From: Lasiodiplodia sp. COLG20
Lineage: Eukaryota > Ascomycota > Dothideomycetes > Botryosphaeriales > Botryosphaeriaceae
Length of the DNA: 64,000 nucleotides
NCBI GenBank assembly: GCA_009801085.1
Contig: VNWV01000006.1
Coordinates: forward strand, 2,418,001-2,482,000
Direction: 5' to 3'
Of this stretch, positions 44,881 to 56,151 are shown piece by piece. The notes below the pieces were generated by a model that was not told the origin of the DNA, searched no databases, and was given only the letters and a program-made list of their open reading frames with translations. Every line of letters begins with the position of its first letter. Position 1 is the stretch's first letter. Position numbers and translations under genes: made by a program.

Positions 44881-45534
44881 CAATAGACCCTTTCCTGTTC
44901 CGACCTTTTTCCACGACGGCGAAGTAAGATGCTCATCTGACCATTCTGCCAAACACGGTTCCATCCGTATCTATCTGGGTCGCGTGGGTACTACACGGCG
45001 TTGTGCATCGGCCCATGTGGGATGCATTGGCAGGGGGTAAAAAGCTCGGGGTCATCCCACCGGGCTAACTTGTTTTGGAAGTCCGAATGTCCGGAACGAC
45101 GAATGTGAAACAACACCTAATTAACGTAGCGAACCTTGGCACGAATTGCAACAGGCCAGAATCCCAGAGCCGCTAGCGCAAGACCCCGTTGCATTTTTCA
45201 TACAACGTCAGTGATAGCGACCTCCATTTTCATTGGAACCTGACCTGAGACAGAACAGCGGGCCTGAAAGAATTGGCCAAGACGCCGAACCTCGGGCTTG
45301 GTCCGATGGATCTCCTTCCTGCACAAAGCTTGCCATCCCACAAAGCGAAACATGGACTGCAGTGAACTACATGGCACTGCCGGCACGGGTACGTCGTGCT
45401 CCCGAGACAGTGGAAAAATTCAGTGAATGAATGGAAGGAGAATGTGGCCAATTGTGGACCCAGCCAAGCCGACACTTCGGCCGAGAAACTCAAGTCTACA
45501 TTTTCCACATGTTCAATCCGACAAGTGGTAAAAC

Positions 45535-45542
45535 TATATAAA
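45535..45542 (+). promoter_or_regulatory. TATA box of FAD monooxygenase gene
   Basis: TATATAAA, 66 bases upstream of the ATG at 45609. Confidence 0.5.
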
Positions 45543-45608
45543 CATCGTAGGTAGACGGATCAATTTAGCATTCAGCATTCAGTCACTACTCAATCAATCT
45601 TGCCCACA

Positions 45609-47187
45609 ATGTCATCCAAAAGCCCTTTGAAAGTCCTCATCGTTGGCGCATCGATTTCTGGGTTGACGTTGGCCCACTGCCTCGACCGCATCAATATCGA
45701 CTACGAAGTGTTTGACGGCCATCCGATTGCCCCGCCCGTTGGTGCCTCTATCTGCATCTTTCCAAATGGTTGTGCCGTTCTTGACCAGCTTGGACTTTAT
45801 GAGGGCCTCGTCGCGATATCAAGGAAGCTCGAATTCGTCAGCCTCCGTCTTGCCGGCGGTCGGGCCGTTCGCGCTTTGGAAGACGCCAAAGTCCTCGAAC
45901 AACGGTACGTATGACAAATGATGTGGTGCCTCGGACCTTGTATTGACACTGATTGCTAGTACCGGATATTCTGGCATCCCTCTTTCAAGACAAGCTCTTA
46001 TTCAATTGCTCTACGATCATATCCCTGACAAGACGAAAATTCATGCTGGAGCTGGAAAGAAAGTTCTGCGAGTCGAGCATCGAGAAGACGGCGTTCAGCT
46101 ACACACTGCAGACGGTAGTGTTACCTGTGGAGATGTAGTCATCGGGTGTGATGGCATACACAGCACGATCCGATCCGAAATGTGGAGAATTGCGAACGCC
46201 GCTCAAGAAGGAGCACTCGCCGAAGATCGATCTGGTAAGCCCTGAAGTCTCCAAGAAAAAAGGGAAACACCACGCTGATCGAACCAGCTTTTGTTTCCGA
46301 GTATTCGTGTCTCTTTGGCATCTCCCGTCCAGTTCAAGGGCTAGGCCCGGGTGATAGCCATCTTGTTACTGGCCGACCAGGCTATCTTCTTTTCACCGGG
46401 GCAAAAGGAGAGGTATTTTTCTTCCTCTACCAGAAGATGGATAGGAAGTATATTTGGCCTGATGTTCCTCGCTTCTCCCGCCAGGACGGGGAAGCTCTGG
46501 CTTTGCGGCATTTGAACGACTCTCTCACTGACAAGGTGACTTTTGGCGACGTCTGGAAAGAAAGAGAGACCTTTACTCTTCTTCCCATGGAAGAGGGCTT
46601 CGTAAAGCATTGGCACTGGGGCCGTATAGCGGTCCTTGGGGACGCTGCGCACAAAGTAAATCTTCGCAACATCACCTATCGGAACAATCAACAGGAAGCG
46701 GCTGACAGGTCTTCAGGTAGCTGTGAACCTGGGGCAGGGTGGCAACAGCGCGATCGAGGATGCCGCCGCTCTGGCAAATTCGCTTAATGCGGCCCTCAAA
46801 GCCCATCAGTCGAGCAATCTTTCCGTTGCGGAACTTGACGAGGCGCTGAGCCAATACCAAGTCTCGAGACTTCCACGCGTAAAGAAGATTTCCAAATACT
46901 CCTACGATGGTTGCCGCATCCAAGGCGTCGAGGGAATGAATTTTCCGTTATTTGTGGCGTCTTATTGGCTCAAAAGCACTCCATGGGTAGAGATGCAGGA
47001 GAAGGCGTCTCGTGGGGCCATGACTCTGAACTTTTTGCCCGCGCCGAAAAGGGTCGCTAAAGAGGTGGCACAGAGACAGAGCCACGGCAACATCCTAGCA
47101 TTTGTGGTTGGACTGCTTTGGGGATGCGGGGTTGGATTTTTCATGGCTTCACCGGAGTGGACGCACAAGTTCATTTTCCTAGGATAG
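45609..47187 (+). CDS. FAD-dependent monooxygenase/epoxidase with C-terminal membrane segment
   Basis: Flavoprotein monooxygenase of 469 residues. Exons are 45609-45904, 45960-46234, 46288-46655 and 46717-47187. The Rossmann dinucleotide fold starts at residue 9 (LIVGASISGLTLAHCLD, GxSxxG type) and ends with an Asp for the FAD ribose. The DG-type motif is VIGCDGIHSTIR and the flavin-binding GD motif is VLGDAAHK, continued across the last intron by VAVNLGQGGNSAIEDAAAL. A C-terminal hydrophobic helix (ILAFVVGLLWGCGVGFF) anchors it to a membrane, as in the PaxM-like epoxidases of meroterpenoid/indole-diterpene pathways. Divergent from the epoxide hydrolase gene, with a TATA box on both sides. 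Likely role: epoxidise an alkene of the pathway intermediate. Substrate is inference. Confidence 0.88.
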
Positions 47188-47268
47188 CGTACTGGTTGTA
47201 TGGAGGTGATTCTGGAATGTTGCTGCAGGTACCTTTTTGTATCCAGAATTGAGAATATAATACAAAGT

Positions 47269-48676
47269 CTACATCTTTGCTATACCTCTCGGCCTCCGTG
47301 GTACTACACCCATCAATAACGCATTTCTCAGTTTCTCCACTCCCTCGTCGTCATACTTGAGGTCTGGCTTCAAGATACCTTCCTGCATCGTGGTCGCGAC
47401 GTGTACTCCAGTATCAACGTCGTAAATCTTCCCGTGGACCAAGACTCGACCATCCGCCCATCGATCCGTGAATACCTCTTGGCAAAACCATCTCTCCTTC
47501 TCTTTCCTCCGTCTTCCAGCAAAGACGGCATCAGGAAAAGTCACGGCGTCGCCGACCTCATGCACCACGACGGTGTGGCTCAGACTCGTGATGGCAGCCG
47601 CCGGAGTCAGCACGCGGCCGTGCACCCCCAGATGGCGAGAAGCGAAGAAGAGCGACTCGCGGTCGCTGGCGAAGATGTGCACGCAGATGGACAGGTTGAT
47701 CGACCGCGCCTTCAAGTTCGTCCCGCCCATCGAGACGTTGCCACTCACCGTGTACGGGTTGGCCGACCGCCGCGCTGCCGGCCGGGAGTCCCAGTGCTCG
47801 GCTGCCGGCGCCCCGAGAGCCCCGCGGTGCGTGTACGGTAGTTGCGCCCACGATATTCCGGACATGCTGGGGCTGCGGCACGGCTCCGGGCTGTTCTCGA
47901 GGATGACAGACGCCAGGTCATTGTACTTCTTGACGGGGAGGTCGCGCGGGTGGGTGGCGCGCAGGATGTCGGCGAAGTTGGCGAGTGGGGGCGGGTGTGA
48001 TGTGTTTTGGTAGGAAAGCAGTTCGGAGGCCGGACTCTCGGGAACCTTAAAGGATATAAGGGCTGTGAAGACGATGCTGTCGGGGAATGGCGAGCTTGGT
48101 TGCGTGACGGTGACTGAGCGGGCTGCAAAGTACTTTCCGTCCCGAATGCGAAGAACTTTGTAGCTGTTTCATCGTCATTATTTCCATAACTTTCTTCCTC
48201 TACAAGAAATCCTATATTAAATTTAAATTCGAAGGACAGGGCTTACATAAATGGGAATGCAGTGAAGCCGGGGCCGACGAAGTACCCCGATGTATTCTGT
48301 AAAAGTAAGCCTTCGATACAGTAAAGAAGACAGAGATATTCAAGGTAAAAGAAATTCCAGCCATCTGCTAGGAATATAGCCATCCTCAAAACAGATTATA
48401 TGGAATGTTTAATGATGTTGTAGAACGATGAATGGGTCGATGAATACATACGTGAATTATGAATCCCTCCCCGACCGTCTGCGCAGCAGCCCATGCGGAC
48501 TGGGCGTAAACGTGGCCTCCGAACGTCGTAAAGTACAATGTTCCGTTGATAGGTTTCGGGACGTTAGGACATGGCTTTGCGATTGACCTGAATGTGTTCT
48601 CATCGATGCTCTTCACTGCCACCAATTCCGCAAAGTCTTTCCCATCCGGATCCAACGGGAGCACAGGTTCTGGCAT
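47269..48676 (-). CDS. acyl-CoA thioesterase II-like (TesB/hotdog) protein
   Basis: Spliced model of 389 residues on the minus strand: exons 48676-48452, 48296-48247 and 48163-47269. It carries two hotdog units, as in TesB. The N-terminal unit contains GTLYFTTFGGHVYAQSAWAA (family pattern FGGxxxAQ) and GYFVGPGFTAFPFIY with the VLRIRDGKYFAARSV strand. The C-terminal unit includes ICVHIFASDRESLFFASRHL and SLSHTVVVHE, with Asp and Ser/Thr residues of the usual active-site region. It is convergent with the FAD monooxygenase (82 bases apart). Housekeeping TesB proteins are peroxisomal; no clear C-terminal SKL is present here (it ends GIAKM). In this context it may hydrolyse acyl-CoA or ACP-bound chains of the PKS product, or proofread the PKS. 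Confidence 0.8.
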
Positions 48677-49629
48677 TGTGGGAGAAATATTGCCCTAGGC
48701 TTTGATGTTTTCTCAACGTGAGTTATAAAATACGCAACGTGTGAACGGATTATTCTAGGAAATCAGAGTGAGCAGGATTAAGGAAAGATCAGTAAGATAT
48801 GATGTTTTATCTTACCTGTGATTGCGCGCGAGGTGTCCATACAAATAACACCGGATACTCGGACACGGCATCCTCGGAGTAGAATGTAAGTTTTGCGCTA
48901 ACTTAATCCTCTATAGGGTGGGGCCTAAACTTTAAACCCAGGCGTTAATTGACTTCATTGGCTAAACCTTGTCGGCCACTCCGTTCCCACGTTCGCGCTA
49001 TACATACATGGTCGACAGCATGACGCTCCCTCGTTCCGGCCGCCCCACAGCGTCTACCGCACCCACGGCGCGTACACGGCGATCGGGCCCGATGCGGGCT
49101 CAGGGCTCGGGGGCTGCGCTGCATCGTCCTCGCTGAAGCGTAGCCATATGCGGACAGATTTGAAGTGTCGTTAGCTTGAAGCCGAGGATGAGTAGTGTCA
49201 TGAGCTCCGTCCACTGAAGTATGTTCCAGGAGGGTGCGTAGCGGACGATGTCGAAAGAATATTTTACCTTTTCTTTCCTCGGCTCGCTGGGGATTTTACG
49301 CTACTTGAAGCGGTTGCCAGCGGGGTTGGCCGTTTTGAGGCAGACTTAGAAGTCGCCGTCGCTGCCGAGGTTGTGCATGCGGTTGTAGGCCGAGGTGTCA
49401 GAGGGTCTTTCGATAGGCTTTACGGAGGAAATGTTTAAGGCAAGACTTAAGACTGAGACGAGGATAGGCCTGCTTATTGGATATTAATCGAAATGTTGAC
49501 ACGTAATGTTTCTGGTATAGGCCACTCGTTATATAGAGGAGATTCTGGGATGTTGCTGCAGCTGCCTGTCTTTCCAATCTATAATTAAGAGATAACAGTT
49601 ACGTAGAAGAGATAAGAATCTATGCCGTT
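48677..49629. other. intergenic stretch containing a gene relic
   Basis: About 950 bases. The central part on the minus strand is a degraded coding relic annotated separately. The rest is AT-rich and unremarkable. Confidence 0.35.
49140..49420 (-). pseudogene. degraded coding relic of unidentified protein
   Basis: One minus-strand frame reads protein-like sequence for about 90 codons. SDTSAYNRMHNLGSDGDF is followed by a TAA, KTANPAGNRF by a TAG, then YSFDIVRYAPSWNILQWTEL and a hydrophobic run LMTLLILGFKL. Both stops differ from Gln codons by a single C-to-T change, as repeat-induced point mutation or deamination would produce. I do not recognise the family; the hydrophobic end suggests a membrane protein. 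It is flanked by the thioesterase and BBE oxidase genes, so it may be a lost member of the cluster. Confidence 0.35.
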
Positions 49630-51403
49630 CTAAACTTTGCACAACCGTCCCTCTTCGTCGACTCCCCATTCATCACTACCTACTGTTGTCTTGGCGTAGA
49701 ACAAATCTTCTGGATCCCAAGAGGCTTTGATACTTCTTAGCTTTTCGTAATTGTCCCCGAAATAGTCTTGCTTCCAGGTTGGGTTGTTGACATCAGCCTC
49801 GTTCATGTACGCGCCCGCTCCAGGGGTGATTTCTTCCAGCAGTGGGATCAGCTCGTCCGTCAACTTTGTCTCAGTAGCGACATTGGATTCCCATGGTGCC
49901 GTCTGGTTCCATGTGCCTTGCACAATGGCTGAGAGGAGCGCATCACGCCAGCCCGGATGCACAGCGTTACTAGCCGGCGTGTTCCCGGCGACGCTATGGT
50001 TGGCATTCACGGCCAGCCCGTTGAATACGTAGCGCGAGTCGGCCACAATGTCTCGAATGGCAGCGGTCACCGCACCGACATTAGAAGTGGCGACGGAGCG
50101 CGGAATGAAACGGCCGCCGATAAGCTCGTTGTTGGTGTACGGCCCATCCGGGAGGGGGCCGAGATAATGGACGTAGTGGTCGTAGTAGGTAGGAAAGTTT
50201 GCGGTATCGACAGCATAGGTGAGGTTGGTGGAGCGGAGGTGGGAGAGAAAAGGCGACAACAGGACAGAGACGTCGTCGTCAGTGCCGCCTGGGAGTGTGA
50301 GGACTTGGAGCGTGAAGGTCTTGGCTGTGACGATGTAGACGGCGTAACCGCCGGCATCGACGATGGAAGCTAGAGAGGACTGCCATTGCTCCACTGCGGT
50401 CCAGAAAACAGTGTTATTTTCAGTCGGGGCGGAGAAGGTCATGTTCGCGCCGCCGACATTGCCGTCCGGGTAAAGCTTTGAGGTCATGGACAGTACTACG
50501 GCGTACGTGCCTGCTCCGCCACCACTCAAAGCCCAATAGAGATCAGAATTCTGTGAAGGGCTGGCAACGAGATGTTGACCATCTGCGGTAACAACCTCCC
50601 ACTCCAGAACCTGGTCCGCCGCTAAGCCATACGTTGAGCTGAGAAGAGAGTGACCGCCGCCCTGTGTGTAGCCGCCTGCCGGCGCGACGGTTCCGCAGTC
50701 ACCGCCAACAACCCGGTATCCCTTTGCATGCGCAGCAGCATATGCTTCGTACCCCTGTACGCCAGTGCCAAGGGTTATGGCAGGGCCGGAGTATGCAGAA
50801 CTGTTGTAGTCCTTGAACGTGATGTCCTTCAAGTTGTGGACCCAGAGATTGAGAGCGCCGGATCCGGTTGATCTACCGAGGAAGTCATGGCCAGTGTTCT
50901 TGATTGTCAGTCGGATATTGTTCTCCTTGGCGAACTTCAAGCCTGCTGCGACGTCATCGGCACTCGTAACATTGATGGAGTATGCAGCATAGGCTTTGGG
51001 TGAGCAGGATTGGTCCGTGGGCGTGAAGGGAATGCACCCAGTGCCGTGGAAGAGCGGAAGCATGGGCGAAGACGGAGAATTCATGCTGCATCATGGGTTA
51101 GCGAAGCTGCTTCATCATGCGGGCGTGCACATACTGAATTCCTGGAAGGTTCCATTGCTCTTGCATGGATAAACATTGTGCTTGGTCGTAGTTCGGATCA
51201 TGGCATACGGTAGCCAGAGGGACGGTCGCGATGAGTCTTCCACCAATTGTGTCATTCAATGCATCCCACTTCTCGACAGACGGCCAGCACGAGTCTCCAG
51301 GGATGCAGCGACACAACGTGTCGGATTGACGGGTCTCGATCGCGCGGGCGCATGCCAAGACTGGCAAGGAAGCCAAAAGCGCGACAGGGCTCGGAGGTTT
51401 CAT
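49630..51403 (-). CDS. BBE-type FAD-linked oxidoreductase, secreted
   Basis: Berberine-bridge-enzyme-like flavin oxidase of 574 residues: exons 51403-51135 and 51085-49630. The N-terminus is a signal peptide (MKPPSPVALLASLPVLACARA) followed by Cys-rich mature sequence. The PCMH FAD domain has TIKNTGHDFLGRSTG and GVQGYEAYAAAHAKGYRVVG. His in NTGHD and Cys in GGDCGTVAPAGG stand where bicovalently bound FAD attaches in this family. GGYTQGGGHSLLSSTYGLAAD follows. The C-terminal BBE motif has NNPTWKQDYFGDNYEKL and SWDPEDLFY. Several N-x-S/T sites suit a secreted glycoprotein. Such enzymes oxidise alcohols or perform oxidative cyclisation in fungal clusters. It is divergent from the alpha/beta hydrolase gene, with a TATA box 111 bases upstream. 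Confidence 0.9.
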
Positions 51404-52684
51404 CGGTAACGAGATGCAGATGCAGGGACTCAAAAAGGAAGGTTCTATGTTTAGACCACTTTGAATTCTGGTGCTTGCTGAGAGAATGTAGTCGAAGACG
51501 CCAACACCTTCAATTTTATATCGCCCTCCGAATGTCTTCAGCTTCCATTGCCTCATCAGCAGTCTCAGCGCTCCGAGACCATGAATCCTTCTGTTTGCTC
51601 CTCGCGAGCCCGAGTTGGGTGGCGTTGCAAACGACCACGCGTTCAGCCGCACATTTTCGCCAAAGGATTAATTGTCCAGGGGAATGCATCCATCCTCGGG
51701 TGCCTCCATCCAGATTCTTTCCCAAGGCGGTTACTGGTCCATTGGGGGCCAGGCTCCAGTCTCTGCCACAGCTCGTTATAGAACGGCTCCACTGTGGCCC
51801 TAGAAAGACATAGAACATTCGGAGATACAGCCGTACCATGCAGCAGCAGACTCATGTGAGATGTTGGCGCAAAGATAATGCAGGTGGCTGACTAGGGGAT
51901 GCTTGTCCATTGGAATTGCGTAACCGAGTACACATACGAGCAGGGCTTTGTTGTCCAAAAGCAAATAGACCTCAGCGGTTCCGCCGTGCATGGGCGATAA
52001 CGCAAGGCAACGGCAATACCGGATAACCTAACAAAAGTGGCAGTGCGGCCCGGGCCGGGTAAGCATTGCATTTCTTCACCGTCGCGAACCGAACTGCATC
52101 CATCGACGCAGTGAGATTTTAGCACGTTTTAGTCCCACCTTATAATTGCTTGTTTACAGTTCCGATATATCCGATTCCTGCGGATGCGAGTGTGTGGGGC
52201 CGACGGCAAGGATGGATGATCGCCGTCCCGCCGCGCCGCAACCGCGGTCGGTTTCGGATTCCAACGGCGTCGTCAGCAGCAACTCTATCTAACTACTGCC
52301 TTGGGAGTCACGGTGTAAATTTTGTGCCGTTGCGGCCCCCATCGTAACATAGACGGGTCCAGCAGCTCCGCAAAATCCAACAGCGATAGTGCACAGGATT
52401 CATTTTCCGCTTGCCATTGGACGCAGGCCTTCTGTGGCCAAAGATGGTCGAGATCTACTTCTTGGACTTGCGTAATCGATTATGCTCATTGCAAAGTGGG
52501 AGCAGGCAGCAGCCGTCCTTACGCTCTGCGTACGATAACGTATGCGCTCAAGATGCAACATCGGCCAAGGCGTTGAGATAACGCATTTATCCCGTAACCA
52601 CGGTAGCCGTTCATCCTGCAGCAAGTTGTTTCCCTCGAGCATTTCACTGAAGCTACCAAGTTCCTGCTATCCCTCGCGCCGACA
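51404..52684. other. divergent promoter region between BBE oxidase and alpha/beta hydrolase
   Basis: 1.28 kb shared upstream region without a supported gene. A TATA element for the minus-strand gene is at 51514-51520. Nothing else is identified. Confidence 0.4.
51514..51520 (-). promoter_or_regulatory. TATA box of BBE oxidase gene
   Basis: TATAAAA on the minus strand, 111 bases upstream of the start codon at 51403. Confidence 0.45.
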
Positions 52685-53630
52685 ATGACTTCTAAAGAGG
52701 TGTCTTTCAAAACGCTTGATGGTCTGACCATACGTGGGGCATTGTACCCTGCGGATAAACGCGGTCCAGCCGTGGTGATGACTCCTGGGGTATGTTCAAT
52801 GGCGGCAGCATTGGAGGACAAATGCGCTGATTCACTGTTAGTTCAACTGCGTGAAGGAGATGCTCTTACCGGAAGTTGCAGAAGCATTCCAAAAGGCGGG
52901 CATCACTGCACTCATCTACGACCCGCGGAGCATTGGACTGTCTGACGGGCTGCCACGCAACGAGATCGACCCCGTCAAGCAAACCGAAGACTACTCGGAT
53001 GCCCTCACCTACTTGACATCTCTGCCAATGGTTGATGCTAACCGGGTTGGCTTCTGGGGAATGTCATTCAGCGGCATGATAGCCCTCTCGGCAGCCGCAC
53101 TGGACAAGCGCGCCAAATTTGTCATTGTCGTCTGTTGCCTGGTTAAGTTCTACAACCCTGAAAAAGTCCCCAAGGCTCTGGCCATGGCCATCAAGGACAG
53201 GCAGTCACAGCTGCGCGGAAATGAACCTTTCTACCTCCCGCCTTTCACGAGCCAGGGGAGCAATCCACTCGAGCTCGCTGCCGAGGGAGGTGTTGAGGCT
53301 TACAACTACATGGTCAACGTGAAGCACCGCGGTGCTCCCAACTACGAAGACCGCACGACCATTCAGTCCTATGCCAAGATAGCGAAATGGCAGCCCCATT
53401 CACTCATGAAGTTTGTGGATACGCCTGTCCTTGGCCTGGTTCCCGAGTTCGACAACATCTCGCCCACTCAGCAACAGCTCGCCTTGTTCGAGGAGCTGAG
53501 CTGCCCCAAGAAAGTGCATGTAGCAACAGGGAAGGGACACCTCAACATCTTGAGTGGAGATGACTTCGACTTCCTGCAACAGGTGCAGGTTGACTTTTTG
53601 ACCGACGTTTTGGCGAGGAAGTTCAAATAG
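52685..53630 (+). CDS. PKS-associated alpha/beta hydrolase (polyketide transferase-like)
   Basis: Spliced model of 297 residues: exons 52685-52789 and 52842-53630. The alpha/beta-hydrolase core shows TIRGALYPADKRGPAVVMTP, then TALIYDPRSIGLSDGLPRNE, nucleophile elbow WGMSFSGM (Ser in G-x-S-x-S-G), acid Asp in LVPEFDNISP and catalytic His in ATGKGHLNIL. The DPRS-x-G-x-SDG-x-PRNEIDP pattern is characteristic of a fungal subfamily that sits beside highly reducing PKSs, as with the hydrolase named polyketide transferase in the fumagillin cluster. HR-PKSs lack a thioesterase domain, so such enzymes offload or transfer the chain. Here it lies 3.4 kb from the PKS start on the same strand, supporting that role. 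No signal peptide. Confidence 0.85.
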
Positions 53631-54238
53631 GGCAGAACCATGCCAGGCAACACGATAGATACGCATTCAATCTGAATCTAGAAGTTGAACTTGGAATTTT
53701 CATACTGCTAGTGACTTTGAGTTGTTGTTGCGGAAAGGATACGAGCTGTTTCTTCGAGAGTTGCAATTTCGTCATGTGTAAAAAAAGCAACCTCAGCTTT
53801 TTCGGTTGCTCATACGGGGCGCGAGAATGAATTCCGACGCGCGTACATACCAGTGACTGCTTACCTGCTCATAGTGGGCCTTTGAGGGCAAGGGCTGTGC
53901 GGCAACTTCCCAAAGAGGAGAAGTGGGGGGTGGGGGCTGAGAGTTCCACAGGCCCGCGTTCGCGGTTCGCAATCGGAGCGTTAAAGTAGGAATCCCGGAA
54001 CGGAGCTGAAAGATTCACGGGCCCACTTCCCAGGGCCATCATCCGAGATTTGTTGGTCCGACGCCGTACATGCAATGTACCTGAGTTGATAACTACCGAG
54101 CGCCTGGTTCTTCGCATGACGACTTTTCAGCACGGACAAAATCCGCAACCCCTCATCCAGTTCTTCAAACAACAAATAGTCATAGTACCTTCCTTTGCCC
54201 GATTTGCCATCCGCAACTGTCCTCACGAGTAGCTGAAC
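53631..54238. other. intergenic stretch
   Basis: About 600 bases between two plus-strand genes. Nothing beyond 3' and 5' flanks is seen. Confidence 0.4.
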
Positions 54239-55100
54239 ATGGCTTCAAGCACTGTCGTCCTTATTACCGGCGTCAACCGCGGTGAGAACCACACCACTGC
54301 CTTTTGAATTATTGAGCTGACTGAGCTGCCAGGCATCGGTCATGGCCTATTCAAGACGTATCTCTCCAGGCCTAATCACGTGGTTATTGGAGCAGTGCGT
54401 GACCCGCTGAACCCGCTGTCGAAGTCGCTGCTCGACCTTCCCGCAGCGGAGGGCAGCAAAGCAATTGTTGTCAAAATCGACTCGGCCTCCGAGACAGACC
54501 CCTTCGAGGCAGTGAAGTCGTTGCAGGCAGATTACGGCGTCACGAAGCTGGACGTCGTCATTGCCAACGCAGGCATCCTAAAGAACTTTCCGCAAGTCAA
54601 GGACGTCCGCCCAGCCGAGATGAAGGAGCACTTTGATGTCAACGTCGTTGGCCCCGTCGTGCTATTCCAAGCCGTGTTGCCGCTTCTTGAGGCAGCCGCC
54701 AAGGATGGAGGCAGCCCGCCCAAGTTCATAACCATTGGCTCATCGGCGGGCAGCATCGGTGGCATGGAGCTACGCCCCTTCCCCAACGCCGCGTATGCTC
54801 CCGGCAAGGCTGCCCTGCACTACCTCACGAAGAAGATCCACACCGAGCATCCGGAGCTTATTGCTCTGCCCATCGACCCCGGATGGCCGCGCTCCGAGAT
54901 GGGTAACTTTGCTGCCAACCATTTTGGCATTGCCGAGGCAGAGATCACGGTTGAGGATAGCGTTTCTGGTATTCTCAAGATTGTGAGTGTGTCCCAAGTA
55001 GCTCGCAGCTCTGACTAACTCGTGCCAGGTCGACAATGCGACCAGGGAGAAGACGTCCGGCAAGCTGATGGTATGGGACGGGACAGAGTGCCCATGGTGA
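54239..55100 (+). CDS. short-chain dehydrogenase, norsolorinic-acid-ketoreductase-like
   Basis: NAD(P)H-dependent ketoreductase of 254 residues: exons 54239-54281, 54333-54982 and 55029-55100. The cofactor motif TGVNRGIG (TGxxxGxG) is split by the first intron, which is common for this subfamily. NAG is in VVIANAGI. The catalytic Ser is in ITIGSSAGSIGG and the Y-x-x-x-K motif is YAPGK. The C-terminus TSGKLMVWDGTECPW matches the ending of Nor-1-type reductases. Length and motif spacing are complete. Nor-1 reduces a ketone in aflatoxin synthesis, but close relatives occur in many clusters and also alone. Its location between the hydrolase and the PKS, same strand, suggests carbonyl reduction or alcohol interconversion on the PKS product. 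Confidence 0.88.
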
Positions 55101-56151
55101 AGGATTCGTCCAAGGTAAAATTTTGCTGGATTGGTACCCAGCAATCCTACACAGCTTGGCCGTATATTCTGGCACCAAGGATGAAGCGGTGTCTCCCTAT
55201 CACGGCATACGCATATCGTAGATGGTAGAATATCACACTCCTTTGCAATAACTACAAGATTTGAAAACATCAATACTGGAACAAAAAGAGTGCATTATGT
55301 GGCTTTGGGTGAGACCAGCATATCGCCAATTTACCAGAATAAACTAATTTCATTTCTATCGCATCTTTGTATTCCAATCGTCGCCATAGCATTCCAATAT
55401 TGCAGACCGTGGAAATCAGCCGGTGAAATCTTCCACACTCACTGCGTGAGCGCAAAGGTCCCGCAGTAATGAGGTGTATAATTGACCCCGAAATATTTGC
55501 TACTTCCGTGCAAAATGTGACGTACGGCAATCCTCCGAGCTTCGGGGAAAACTGGTCCCCGGTTGTTGGGCATAATCTCTAGAACACAGTCGAATCAGTA
55601 TGAAAGAGGGATATAACGCAGTTCCATTCCCAGAACAGAGAATGCAGCGACGGGTGCCTGCCGTTAGACCCACTATAGGGTTACGTGGGCGCTTAAGCAA
55701 GCCCATGTCAGAGTTAAGCACGCGATAAATCCTTCGCCAAGGATGAGCGCGGATCAAAGGAATTACGCATTTTCGTACTTCTCCCGGGCTCATCGGTTGT
55801 TTCCGTCCTAGTGTATCAATTCTCTCCGGGATCTACATGGTTACATGTGGAGCTACCGTGTGCTTGCATTGGCAGCAGTTGAAGCACCGATTCATGAGCT
55901 CCCGCTGCAAGTCCAACATTTCCGACATCCTATCCGTCGGGGCATGGTAGTATGCATCGTGGTCCATGGGGTCCGCATGTCTAGGATCAGAGATAAGCAA
56001 AATGGCTCACCGGCCCGTATGGTCCATGATTGCGCGTTCTGGTGGAGTGCGATATCGCATTCTACACCCCATCTTGGGAGTAAAATTAAAAGAGAACTCT
56101 GTCTCCTATCGTGAAAGAGAGCAGAGAGAACTTCTCCCTCATTGTTTCAAG
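55101..56151. other. PKS upstream region
   Basis: About 1.05 kb without a supported gene. No convincing TATA box was found before the PKS start at 56152. Confidence 0.4.

Larger units (their letters stand above)
44809..45608. other. divergent promoter region between epoxide hydrolase and FAD monooxygenase
   Basis: 800-base shared upstream region with a TATA element facing each gene. Co-regulation is likely but not shown. No other motif was identified with confidence. Confidence 0.45.
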
